From NCBI GenBank assembly GCA_902728285.1, contig CACVBU010000085.1, positions 65,742 through 129,741 of the forward strand: a DNA stretch of 64,000 nucleotides, written 5' to 3'. A program made the position numbers and the translations under genes. The stretch is from Clytia hemisphaerica. Its lineage: Eukaryota; Cnidaria; Hydrozoa; Leptothecata; Clytiidae. The notes under the pieces were generated by a model that worked only from the letters and a program-made list of their open reading frames with translations, searched no databases and had not been told where the DNA came from. Shown in pieces: positions 1-13,100 of this stretch; position 1 is the stretch's first letter; each line of letters begins with the position of its first letter.

Positions 1-1154
1 TATTTTACCTACCCCAAATATTTAGGAGGCTGAGTTTTAAACAAATGGTCAAGTTGAAACGAACGATAAATGTATCAAGGTTTGTTTTATTTACCCCCTG
101 GTGACTTAACAAAAGAGACTTAACTCGATGTTACAATCCAATTATTGAAAGTTTGTCTCGGCCTTCTTATAATGAGCGAGACATACGTTCTCTGATTACG
201 CAATTTTCATATTGACATTTTCGAGGCATTTTGATGTAACTGTCAAAGTGTCGTGAAAGGCCGGCAAAAAGTGCGATCGGATTACGACGCGCAAGTGGAG
301 AGGCCTTCAGTTGCTCGGGTTTTCTCAAATTTTTATTCAATTAAACTTGACAAAGTTCGATTAAGTTCGATTAGTTCGATTAAGTTTGATTATTGTAATC
401 GAACTAATCGAACTGTCGAGGTCTCTTTAAAAAAAGTTCGATTAAGTTCGATTTCAGTAATCGAACTTAATCTCGAGAACTTTGTATTTTGAGAAATTTG
501 TGAGTATTCGATTAAAGTTCGACAACCGAACTTAGTCGAACATTAATCGGCCAACAAGGTTCGATTAAGTTCGACAAAGTTCGATTAAAAATACCGTTCG
601 ATTACGTCTGGTCTACAAGATAGGATAGGTTTTGAAAAAAAAATTAAAATTTGAAAAATCTTCTGGAGTTACTAAAGAAGACAAACGGTAATGGTTTAAA
701 AATGCAATGTGAAGCGAGTACATAGTAGAAATATGTTATTAATTCCAACCATCTCTATCGGTGCATAACTTATACATTTGAAGGAGAAAGATTACCTGGT
801 TTTTGTGAGCTTTTGTTGATCGTTTTGAGAAAGGGTTTTGAAAATTTTGAAATTCATTTGCTTGTTCCTACCACGTCCGCAATATTTACCCACCGTGCTT
901 GCAAAATCATGACGTCCTCTGATCAAGTGACGTACTCAACTCATCAGTCGAGCCGTATGCGCATTTACATTATACCGTGTTGGCAATTGATACTATTATT
1001 TTTTAACAACCAACTCGAATAAAGAAAGTGAATTTCGTTTTATGGACAAGTCAGTAAAAATGATTTCGATTCAGCGGTAAAATCATGGTAAAAATCTAAA
1101 TTTCTAGAAATATCAGACACGAATCCCACATCCCAGTCTAACGAAAACTAAACT
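1..1154. other. 5' flank of calnexin; TTCGATTA-rich block
   Basis: No coding exon is recognisable here. Between about 340 and 600 the motif TTCGATTA and its complement TAATCGAA recur many times in both orientations, giving a cryptic, partly palindromic repeat. Short open frames in the block are made of this repeat and show no protein-like composition. The calnexin promoter and 5' UTR should lie toward the right edge, since the signal-peptide exon starts at 1155. I see no clear TATA box. A CCCAG acceptor-like site at about 1131-1135 could be a 5' UTR splice or trans-splice site, but that is weak. Confidence 0.5.
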
Positions 1155-4100
1155 ATGAAGATTTTGCTCTTCTTATTCGCTCTTTACGTCCAAAGTATCT
1201 ATTGTGATAATGATGAGGTATATATATGTTCTAATTATTTCAACTTTTTTCAGCAAGTTTTGTCTCTTCACAAGTTGAGTTGCTGTGCAATAGATAGTCA
1301 TTCCAGGGTCAAATTTAAACTATTCTGGGGGCAATCAAACCTAGTTCATCTTGTAGAGCTTCAAAAAGAAAAAAAATGAGGGGTCATACACCTAATGATA
1401 AGCGGTTCCGGAGATATTGAGATTTTGGTTCCGCTAAAATAGCACCTTTTTAGACATTTGAGGTTGACAATTTAGCCCAGAAATGGCATATAAAATGGCA
1501 CCGAAATTGAAAATTCAAGCTTTTGTATTGAGTCAAGATATTCCAGATATCTTTATTTTGACTGCAGACTTTTATCAAATTCTTTTTGTAATGGCTTGCT
1601 AACACTTCAAGGAAGAAATGAAAAGACATTTTTTGAAAAAGAAGATATTACGGAGTGGTTACGGAGGACCCTGCCGACGCACCGGACTGTCCGGTGTATT
1701 TGTCCGGTGGCAAAAAGTATCCTTTCGCTACACCGGACGTAATAAGTCCGGTGTCAGTCCGGTGTTGCATACAGGGAATTTTATTTTGGACGCCGGACAT
1801 TTATGAAACAAAAAATTAAGAAACACCGGACGCACCGGACTGGTTATGTCCGGTGTTTTGATTGTCCGGTGGAAAAAAATTTCCTTCTCCGACACCGGAC
1901 ATCCGACTTCCTTAAGTCCGGTGTAGAAATTGTCCGGTGGTAAAAAAAATTCTCTTTTACACCGGATTTTCGCGTGTCCGGTGTTCGTTAAGTCCGGTGC
2001 GTCGGCAGGGTCCTGGTTACGGTTCCGGCAGTCGGAACTCCAATCCCGAGTGATACGGTTCCGGCAGTTCCTATCACGCATGCGCAAAGTGTCGGAACTT
2101 TATAAAATATGGCTGTCTTGGTTCCGGCAGTCGGAACTCCGACCCCGAATGATACGGTTCCGGCATTTCCTATCACGCATGCGCAAAGTGTCGGAACTTT
2201 ATAAAGTATGGCTCTTTACCCTTTCAGTGTAGACCTAAAGCTCCAAAACAGCATCTAATAACATGAAAACCAGAATATGATTCTTCAATGGGAATCAAAA
2301 CTATAAAGTGCACTTACAAACATCAATTTGTCAGATCTAACAAAATTAATAACCGCACTGTCATCATTGACAATAAAATAAACGATTTTCTGTCAAGAGC
2401 CTTGTAAACATTCCAACAACTTCCATCGAAATGATCTATCACAGCTCAGTCTACCATTTTTAGCGCGGTCCGAGGATTGAGCCGAGAACACTCCGCGAAC
2501 TCCTGCGCGGGTGAAAAAATTCAATCTGTCAATCATTTTCTCAAGCGAGGAGTACGCGAAGCGATTCTAGCTTTACGATAGTGCCGCGGGTCATCAATGG
2601 ATAGTATTCAATTATCATTATCCCTTTATTTCCATTCCTAGAACTTTTGCAAAAAAAGGAAAAATAGAAAAGTTGTATTTTTTACTGCTCTATTCACATA
2701 CTGAATTTGAAAGATCTTCTATGTGGCGTTTTTTTGCAAACTTTAAAAAACTGATTTTTGTCCTGCCTTTGCGGGACTTTGGCTTAAGTGCTTGAGTGCA
2801 GCATAGGGTACAAAGTCCAAACATGCGTTTCCCGTAATTTTTGTGTGAAGAGTTAGGTCTATACTGCCTTTCACCTTTTTGAAAATCCCCCCTTTTTGAG
2901 AAATGTCCCTACCCGCCCCTGGAAAAATATACTTTATAAAGGGGTCACACTATGAGCTGAAGGAATTCTTCGAGAAAGTTTGAGATATCTTGGATGAAAT
3001 TACATTGAATCAAATCAACAAGAAAATAAGTAAATAAATTGATGGTTGATTGTTGATCGATTATGATTGTAATATCGATACTACTCACAATTTATTTATA
3101 CCTCAATGTTAGCTCTCAGAAATGAATAGCTCAAAAAATACCTTGAACTCCTAATTGTAGTTCCATCGTACATATAAACATTCAAATAAAGCACTCACTG
3201 GCACTTGCAACTCAACACTGACACAGATAAAAGCAATTTCATTTCCCGCGCCCGCGCATGCGTGATAGGAACTGCCGGAACCGTATCATTCGGGATCAGA
3301 GTTCCGACTGCCGGAACCGTAACCACTCCGAAGATATTACATTCCAAAAACAATAAAAACGTTATAAAGCGGAAGTTAGAATTGCTGAACCTACCTATCT
3401 TTGTAATCAAAGCGCTGCAGAGGAAAAATTCCCCATGGCATATAAATAACTGTTTTAGGCTAAAAAAGGATCAAATTTTTCAGTGGTATCACTCTCTATA
3501 ATTCTAGTCCTCATTTTTAGGCTGAAAATGCTTGCCAAAGTATGAAAAGTAAAAAATAATAACTTTAATGAAAGAATTAATTTCAGAGAGTATAGCACCA
3601 TTGGATTTCTCTGGTATTTTCTGATAAATATGGAAAGTTTCACTGTCTGAACATTTTTTCCTCCGCAGCGCTTTGAAATCAAAGATGAGTTGTGAAATTT
3701 TTTGTGTCCCGCAGATCTAATTTTTCTAAAAATGGCCTTAGTTGAAACGAATCTTTAGACAAAAGTGTAGAATATTACACCTGCATATTATATATGGTTG
3801 GAAAGCTAAAAGAAAGCTCTAAATTACTCAAAAATAATTAATTTTATAGCTCAACTACACAAAGAACAATTGCTTTTCAAAGTTTGAACTAAAATTGAAG
3901 ATTTTGATAAGCGTCAAATAAAAAACAAGCAAACCCGGAATGGCTACAATAGACAAGCAGCTGAGGTACATAGTGCACCCCCCCCCACTCTGCAGGGGGG
4001 GTTTGGATTTTTGGGTCCAAAACAGCCAGGTGGGAGTCTGAAATTTTGGACTTTCAGGTGGGGGAAATAGGTTGAGGTGGGACTAGAAATCTTTAGGTGA

Positions 4101-7100
4101 GACTCTTATGGAAATCTTGAAAAATATTCCAAAGCATATATAGGTTTTAATATTTTTGTTGAGTTTTTGATTCTTGTTAACCTTAGGTTACAAGACTTAG
4201 ATTATAAATGAAGGATTGATAAAGAACTCTGCATTAAAAACTTAAATTCATATCACAGTTTGTTGTTGTTGAATTGAATTGCTTTACATTTCCTATCCGT
4301 GAACAAGTAAAAATTGAAAGGGAGGTCAGCACATCTAAATTTGGTAATTAAAAAATTTTTATTAAATAAAATCCCTATTTTAGGTGGGACTTGGAAAGTC
4401 AACTATCAGGTGGGAGTTTCTCAAGTGCTGGGACCTGAAATTTTAGGTTGGACCTTGACCCCCCCTGCACACTATGAGGTATGATTAGCCTGGAGATCCA
4501 TGCTATGATTTCTTATTCTATATACTGATGACGAAATATATAGCATGGTAGGGGCTGACAGTTTGAATTTCCCATATCCTAATAACGGTTGAAAACACAG
4601 CCAATCAAATCCTGTTATTGTTTCACTGGTCACACTTTCTTAAAGAAAGCGCAACTTCTGAAATTCGGTTTTTATTTTAGTAAGTGAGGACAGCGCTAAA
4701 TTCGAATTTCCCACTGTAATTTTTTTGAGTCCAAAATCGGACTCACAGCTCTGACCCGTCAAGTATTCATCAGATTTAAAAAAAAATACGCAGACGGGTT
4801 CCTGTCTAAGGTATGATATGATATGATTTCTTTTCTAATAAGTTTCCGAAATATGTCTATGCTGGTCTATGTACACAGTAGTCAGCCCTTTTGGGCTTTG
4901 GTTCTATGTACATTTAAAAAATAGAATATCTACGAAAATATCACCTTAGCGGTGATACAAAGGAAATTGGTTGTTCCTAAAAGCTAAATAGTTAAAATAA
5001 ATATAATGGGTTCTAAATAATATACTTCTAAATAAAATATAAGTAAAAAATGTAAGTATTAGCATAAGCTATGCTAAGAAAAATAGACTATAAAATATAT
5101 AGTTGCAAAGACAGCTTTAAATGTGCCTATTGGCATCAAGAATGTAAGTAAATGAAATTAATTGAACAAAGAGAAACAGAGGAAGAACTATTTACAGATA
5201 TTTACATGGTATGTATGATTCCTCATGAAAGAGAAAGTAAAGGGAATGAAAACAAACGATTTGATTTCGTATCAGAAATTAGTTGTTTATTGCAAGAATT
5301 TATTCTTCAATCTATCAGTGAAAGATGAGAGTGATATGTCTTGTTCGTAAATATTATTACAGTGAGCATTCCAGAATCGGTGCACATAGGGTGCACAGGC
5401 CAAAATTTTCCCCTCAAATTTTGAAAACCAAACTAATTTTATTTGAAAGTCCTTACCTTTATGAGAAAAATGAGGGGTCATTTGTTAAAATAGGTTAAGT
5501 AGTTCCAAAGTTATTCCATTTTCAAACCACTAAAAAACCACCTTTTCAAGGAATCGTCTCCCTACCACGCGCAACCAAGAAATGACCTTTGGACAGCACC
5601 AAAAAACATTAAAGATGGCAGGTGAATTCTAGCCTTCTGCGTGGCGGGGCGTGATGAGTTTTCCTGGTGCGGTCTGAAAATCGGCCAGATGACTGTTAAA
5701 CTTTAGCCTATCGCTAATGAGCAGGAAATGATAGCTAAAAACAAATTTTACCAATGAAAAGCTGAAACCCTTAGCTTTCCAACGATATATGGTAGTCCTG
5801 ATAAAAATTTCAGGAAAGTGCCGAAAAATCAAAATTTCTTCTTTTTTCTCAATTTAAAGACGGCCCGTAGATTTTCGAAAAGGCTACCACGTGACAAACT
5901 AAAGTACTATCTTTCCCGCGTTTAAAAAAAAACCCGCGAGTCTATAACTAATCCAGCTCAATAGCGATAGCCATTTGAAAAATGGTGGTCAAGGTTGAGG
6001 GTGGTGCCATGAATTCTGAGTCACCATTATTTCACCTTGATGTCTAATAAATGGTATATCTTTTTATTGAAGGTAGGTAATGGGATGGGTTTTTTTTCTT
6101 TGTTTTCTCTGATAAATTCTGAGTATTCAAAAACAAAGAATGAACAAGTTTGGAGTTGTTAAGGATAAGTTAATGATGGATGGAATGTTCTAATTTTGAT
6201 TTTCGACTTGTTCCACGCAAAAAATCCCGACGAGTGCGCACCCTACTACATGAAAGACTGTTTAAAGGAAAGTATGTATTTATATGGTTAATGAACATGC
6301 CTTGGTCACCTTGACGAGTGCCAAGGTCATGGTTATGGTTAGCGTCGTTTATGTATTTTTTGACATTTTCTGGAAGAGTCTTTTGTTTAAGTTTAAATAT
6401 TAGCTTACAGCTTTCAATCTGGTAAAGTTGGTCAATGTGTAGAATTTTAGTATTTGTGTGATTTTGCAGGATTTTGTATTATACTTTCAGCCTTATTTAC
6501 AAGTTTGTTTATGTTTGTAAGGTGACTCAATGGTGATCCCCAGGCAAGGATACCATATAACAGGTGGGACTGAATAAAAGAATGGTATAAATTACATAGG
6601 AGGGCAGGTGGGACTAGGAATTTAGTTGAATGTAATATACCTATACCACGAGATATTCGTTGGGAGACCATCTTCACAAAAAAATTGGACCGGGTGCGAA
6701 CAATATCAAACCACTTTTAATTGAAAATATACAACCTAAATATCAAGGAACCATCAACTGGAGTTGTTGAAATTACTTAGTCCGGTAATATTTTAGGACC
6801 TGATGACGTCAGGACCCTGCCGACGAAGGTGAAGGCTTCTTCGTAAAGACAAAAGACATGTATCTATTTTTCGGATCCGGTATGCGGGAATAGTGTCAAC
6901 CTGCAGGCGACCTGGTAGGGTTGGGTATGGGTGTGGTTTGGGTGTGGTTACGTATCAGATTGGCTAGGGAATTGATTATTATCAGTTAGGGTTAGGGTTG
7001 GAGCTCGAAACAAGCACTCTTTTGTGATTTTCTCTTAATACAGTCTGGTCTGCAGTTTGTACAATATAAATAGCCGTCAGAAGCGCTATCCTGGTATGGA

Positions 7101-10100
7101 TCCGTGGCGCAATGGACAAGGCAATGGGTTTCAAAACATCGGAACTTTGCATTTAGTGGGTTCGAATCCCACCGGTGGCGATCTGTCGGTAAGTCATTCA
7201 GTAAGTTAGAAAACATAGAAAATAACTCAGAAAGAACCAGAAAGTCAGACAAAGTACGAACAAGAGACTGGAAAGTACGAAATAAGTCAAGATCTGTCTT
7301 TCATCTTTGTGAAGAAGCCACGACCACCGATGCAACGAACTTAAGGAACACCGGACACGCGAAAGTCCGGTGTAAAATGAGAATTTTTTTTACCACCGGA
7401 CAATTTCTACACCGGACTTGAGGAAGTCGGATGTCCGGTGTCGGAGAAGGATATTTTTCCCACCGGACATTACCAGTCCGGTGCGTCCGGTGTTTCTTAA
7501 CTAACCACGCCTTCTCTCTGGGAACTTCACCCCGTGCACACCTTGTCGTTTTGGGAAAAATGACAGTTTTACGCTTTCCGTCATAACTTTTGATCTACTA
7601 AACCGATTCAAAAAAATAAGCCTATTCTGGAAAGCCCAACTATCCTTCTTTCCAAAAGTGTTAAAATAAAGGATTTTCCTCTATCAATGGTGACACAGTA
7701 GTCTTCTGCCTTACAGTTGAAAAAAATTCAAAACGCAAATTGTCATATTTTTCAAAATTTTAAGTTCCGGTTAAAAAAAAAGTGGGGAGAACATTTGCGA
7801 TACCATAATTTTCTGGCTCATTGTTTCCATCATTATAACTACAACTGCTAGCCAAAAAATCACAATCATACCTTTACTAGAAAAGGCAGAATTCATTTTT
7901 AGAAAACCTTGGCATGGTGTCAGCCCCCCTCCCAGAAATCTGAAGGGCACCTAAGCCAGGTTAGTAGAGGGGGGCTAATGCCTTGCAATTCCTCGGGGTT
8001 ACCTATTCATTAAGGGTTCCTAGCTGTCTTGATGGAGGCTCTGGGGGCTGGTTTTATTTTCCAAATCGAATTTTTCAAAATATTTCAAATTATTGAATTT
8101 TTTTACCCCAGCACCTAGTTTCCCATCCAATTTCTCTTTCGTTTCCCATCACGCCATCTTTTCCTATATTTTTCTGATGTGGTTGTTTTGATTTACAGCC
8201 GCCATCTTTATAGCATAACAACAAAGCTTATTAGCAGGCGTTCATGCGTGAGCGCTTTCCACGCTATCATTAAGATTTTAGGAATGACAAAAGAACAAAA
8301 AGTGTCAATTCAAAAAAAAAATTTTTGGCTGAATGGGGTACCTAACTCAAAGCAATTTCTCAAGGGGACCTAAATTGCTGGGGGCACCATGCTCAATGGG
8401 GGCACCTGAAAAGTAGGCTGAAACAATGCTTGGTTTTCGAGAAAATTTCCACATAAATCAGAGGCACGTAAGGCAGAGGCCCCTTGAGGTAATTTTTATG
8501 GGAAATATCACTAAAAACAGCTAAAAATGACTTTCCTATCATCAACCAGCATGAAAGCAATAGAAATAACATAGTATATACACTTTGAAACTCTTTGCAG
8601 CCTTATCAGAAGCCTTAACTAGGCTGACAGGCCTCCAGTCCTCACCCTTAATGTACCGTCATACTAAAGAATAAGGAGGCAGAAACTTACCTCAAACACT
8701 GACTAAACTACAAACAAGCAATACATAACATTTCCAACCAATAAAACAAACCATTTTCCACTAAATAAACATAAAAAGTTAGTTACAGCAGTCAATAAGC
8801 TCATAATTTCCCAAAGAATATTTTGCCTGATTTTCCAGTTTGTTTTGACAGTTAAAATCGAAAGTAGGTGGTTTCAAACTATTGAAAATAGTTTGTTTCC
8901 ATTTTCTCTCCGTCATATAAGACATTTCCCGGGATTTAAAGGCGTCTTTAAGGCGGTAGGGCAGCTTTTCTTTAAACCGCACGAAAAACGTATATTTACG
9001 GCCTCGGGTATAGCTTAAAACGTAAATTTACGGCCTCGACGTGGTAAAGGTTAATATTTAGTTTCATAAATGTCCGACGTCCAAAATTCCCTGTATGCAA
9101 CACCGGACTGACACCGGAATTATTGCGTCAGGGGTAGCTAAAGGATATTTTTTGTCACCGGACAAATACACCGGACAGTCTGGTGCGTCGGCAGGGTCCT
9201 ATGACGTCATGTGTGCCCATAGGGCCAGGCCCAATTGATTGTTTGGTTCGTGTCCTAGAAGCTTTGAAAAATGGGTCAGTCGGTCGGTAACTAAAATTGG
9301 AACCTTTTTTCACCTTCCCACCAAAAACCTCAATTTTTAAAATTCCTCCAGCAATCGCGCAAGCTTTAGTCTACCATTTTTGTTTTGATTTAACTTTGTA
9401 TTTTAATGACCAGCCTGGTCATTCATTTCAGGGCTATGCAAGTCTCCGTCCACTGATGCAAGTTACCCAAACTCACTGTATTTCTTTTTGAGTTACTAAA
9501 TTCCATCTTTGATTGTTCTAATGAGTAAAATATTTATTTTATAAGAGGCTTTGCTGGCTTTACAATCTTGTGCAAACTTGCTTATGTTTTGCATACTTTC
9601 CAAGTAAATCCACAGCTTTTTCTGCTTATTTGTTCCTTTATTTTTGCACAGCCCTCGAAATTCAAGTAAAAGTAAGTCGGCACGTAAGTGCCGTCCAAAT
9701 CCGGCCGAAGGCCGGCAAAATTTTGCCGACCTAAGCTTGTTTTTAGGTCGGCAATGCCGATCTGAGCTATATTTTAGGTCGGCAAAGTTGTTTAAAGGCT
9801 ACGGCAATGTTTGTTTTTTTATTTGAGTGCGATATGGTTCTTATTAGAGACTTTCATTTTACAGTTACAGTTGCTGTTAAGGTCGGCTTTGCTGACCTAA
9901 AAGATAACTTATGGTCGGCTGCCGAGAGAATCAATGAATATGGTCGGCAATGAACTGCCGACCATACGCACTCTTTGGTCGGCTTTTAGGTCGGCACTGC
10001 CGAATGCCGAGCTGAAATTCGAGGGCTGTTTGCATATGATTCAAAATGGCAGAGGGAAAGGGGAAAAGGTTCATTGGTAAAAATATTCTAAATTCCTGGA

Positions 10101-13100
10101 ATTTTTGACACAATCTTGACTTTCAAAGGAATTTGTTGTGGTTTAGACAGTTTGACAAAAACTGGGGGAAAAATTGGCAAAATTTCTGAACCACCAGGTA
10201 CCCCCTCTCTGAAACTCCCCCCTCAAGTGTTAAAAGCAAACCTGAAATCTGATATTGTGCAAGAAATTTGCTAGAATTAGAGGAAAATGGCAAAATCTTT
10301 GCCCAATAGCAGATTACAAAACATCAGGCTTTTTTGGGCCATTTTCCGCTTTTCCACAAGGAAGATTTTTGCTCAATCAAGCTCAATATCAGATTTTAAG
10401 TTTGCTTTCATCCAGCTTCAACACTCACGGCTTTTCTAGGCCATTTTTTGCTCTACCACTATAATTAAATTCCTTGCCAAATAAAATAATTGGATTTCAG
10501 GTCAGCTTTCGAAAACTTTGAGCTGTTTTCTGTTATTATTTCTTGTTCAACATCAGATTTTTTAAATTATAATATGACAATTATTTTGTCAAACAAGATG
10601 CTCTACTTCGGTATTTTTCAAGCACTTTTTACCACCGTTATTCGGTGGCTCTTGTTGGCTTCTTGCAAAATTAAGTTAGAACTTTAGCCGTTATTTTTAA
10701 TGCATAAAACATATTTTTAGGGTGTTTAGAGGGCATGGAAAAAATTGAGAACTTTGTTTTTTTATTTGTTTTCATAGAATCCATCTTATCAAAAACCAAG
10801 TGTGGGAGATACTGCATATCTATCAGAAGCCTTTCATAACCAAGAAGAATTTAAATCAAGGTAAACTTATATCATTTTCTTCCTATCAGCCTATTATCTT
10901 ATTATTTTTAAGACACAAGACACAGTCGTAGGGCCTGGTAGGGTACTGACCCATTGGCAGGTGGTTGTGTCTAATTTTGAATCTCAAAAAAATTAGTTCT
11001 CAGTACTAAATTTAGGGTGGGTGTGTATCACTTATTTAAAGCTAGTAGCTTTGGTATTTGGTGAGTAAAATGGGTGAAAGTTCGTTATAATAATCAGAAA
11101 TACAAAAATATAAAAATATTTAAATATTTATCAAATTTTATCCTTTTAGCACTATTTTTATAAAAAACGTTTTGCTTTACATCAATCAGCATCAATCTGC
11201 TAAAATATAATGCTATCTTAATAAGAAAGCGGCTTACTTTGATGAGAACTAATTTAACGAGCTAAAAAATCCTAATTTTTAGAGTCGATAAAAGTCAAAT
11301 TGTTCAAATTGTGAACAGTGTAGTACCAAAATTTGCAGAGATCTCACCCACCATTAGTGGATTCGATTCAGAAGTGGTACCAAAATTCTCGGGCCCCTAG
11401 ATACGTCATAGCCACGATTTTTACATTTTTCAAGCTGAAATCATAACCCCAGAAAATAATTTGAAGTCACTACTTCACATTATTTTCAAGAATCATACCT
11501 CAAAAATGTTTAAATTAGTTATTGTTCAAATGCAAAAATAGTGGAAATCCTCAATAAAAATCATTAGACACTGGAGGTAACTGGATCCCCATTAACCTAC
11601 CACTATTTCGATCACTAAGTATTTCAAGGCCTTTACCTTCACCCTTCCAGAGTGATGTAGCCATATTTTTCTTGGTAACCAGCTTCCAAATAGAGGGAAG
11701 GGGTTCCTTTTTCTGCAAAAAAGTTACTACCATTTAAAAGTAGGTTGCATTTATTTGAAGTAATACGGCATAAATTATTATAAATTTCTTTATAAAGCCT
11801 AATCAAATAAAAACAGTGTTGTGTGGTCCCAAGATACATCCCATTGAGCAACAAAAGCAGGGCAACAATACGAAACAATACTTCTTTAATTTTTATAAGG
11901 TAAACAAAAAAATCAATTTCTCTTCTTCTTTTCAAGTAGTCTTTTCTTAGGGGTTGTTTATATGGCTGGTGGGCTGACCTGGATAGCTGGGCTGGCCCAC
12001 TCTGGTGTATAGAACAAAATCAATGATGCAAAATTGATCAAAAGATATTCAAAGATACAAATCACCATGTGGTCAAAGCACATGGTGTATAAAATAGAGC
12101 TATGTGGTTTGTAAATGCATAGTAATATAGCAAAAATATATATATAGTGAAGATATGTAATATCTGTCATTTTAGAAAAAGAAAAGTATTGATATATAAA
12201 TAACTCAAACTGATAAAAACAAAAAAAGTTAAGAATATTTTTGTTAATTATGTATATTTACGATTTTTTTGGTATTTTTAAGTTTTTATTTTTTAAATCA
12301 TTCCGAAACAGAGGGAAATTTAGCAAAAAGTCAAAGGGAATTTAAATAGTGGTATGTGAAAGAAAAACCTAATCCAAATGAAGATGATAGAAGAAAAAAT
12401 ATTAGAGAAACAATGAATTACAAAAATTTCTGACAAACACACGTCCGTACAATCATTAATAAAAGCTCATCAGAATACATACAAAATGGGGACAAACACA
12501 AAACAAATATATAAAAAAACAAGCATACACACAACACAAACCCGAAGTCCCAGACTTGTGACTGGCATAGTGACTTTCCACGTATTTAAGAGCCCACACT
12601 CAGTTGCCTTCAGAAAATATATTCATTCAGAATATATATGAAAAAAACTTCGTCAACAAATGCCTTCTCTTGCTGCAACATCTAACAAGGAAGAAAATGG
12701 AAATGACGCCGACCAATGCACGGAAAAGAACTGTATTAAAGATAACGATAATATGAGAATTAAATGCCAAAAATGCCATGCATTGGACTTCCAACATACC
12801 AATTAAAGCTGTTCCTGAGTAAAAGCTATCGTAAATACCAGTGTATAAATTGCTGCTCAATTGATGAAGAACTGAATAAAAAGATAATCGATAAATCAGT
12901 AAGAATCAAAAGCTGCGCCGATAGCCACAAAGACAATAGTGAGAATTAGAGGAGACTGAGCTGTGTTGTTTAAGGAGCTGCAAGCAAGATGTCAAGGATA
13001 TCTAAAGGAGAAGAATCAAGTAACGGAAATAATCAAATAGAACTTTCTGTCTTGGAAACAAAACTCGTAAACAAAATCGAAGAAACCGTAAATGCAAAGA

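Larger units (their letters stand above)
1651..3330. mobile_element. MULE-like non-autonomous DNA transposon, 9-bp TSD, host to two nested insertions
   Basis: The element begins CGGAGTGGTTACGG and ends with its inverted complement CCGTAACCACTCCG. It is flanked by a perfect 9-bp duplication AAGATATTA (1642-1650 and 3331-3339). The terminal inverted repeats extend about 85 bp once the nested element at 1665-2014 is removed, and the left terminal region is duplicated in tandem (about 2024-2117 and 2132-2215). Long inverted repeats and a 9-bp duplication are typical of Mutator-like elements. No transposase is present. Without the two nested insertions the element would be about 675 bp. It lies in calnexin intron 1. 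Confidence 0.85.
6811..9200. mobile_element. hAT-like MITE of the CCGGAC family, split by two nested insertions, 8-bp TSD
   Basis: It starts AGGACCCTGCCGACG and ends CGTCGGCAGGGTCCT, with an exact 8-bp duplication ATGACGTC at 6803-6810 and 9201-9208. The family-specific CCGGAC sequence (about 7340-7500 and 9055-9200) aligns in reverse orientation with the 350-bp copy at 1665-2014. The remaining sequence is absent from that copy and is explained by two later insertions, at about 6826-7340 and 7501-9050. Confidence 0.85.

Noticed and set aside
253..492. 79-aa open frame on the plus strand
   Set aside because: It is built from the TTCGATTA repeat (KVRLSSIS repeated) and has no protein-like features.
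1728..2232. Open frames of 60-119 aa on both strands
   Set aside because: They read through the CCGGAC MITE and the duplicated MULE-like arm; composition reflects the repeats.
7098..7183. Functional tRNA gene
   Set aside because: The acceptor stem pairs only about 4 of 7 and the anticodon arm is poor, so I list it as a tRNA-derived pseudogene or SINE head.
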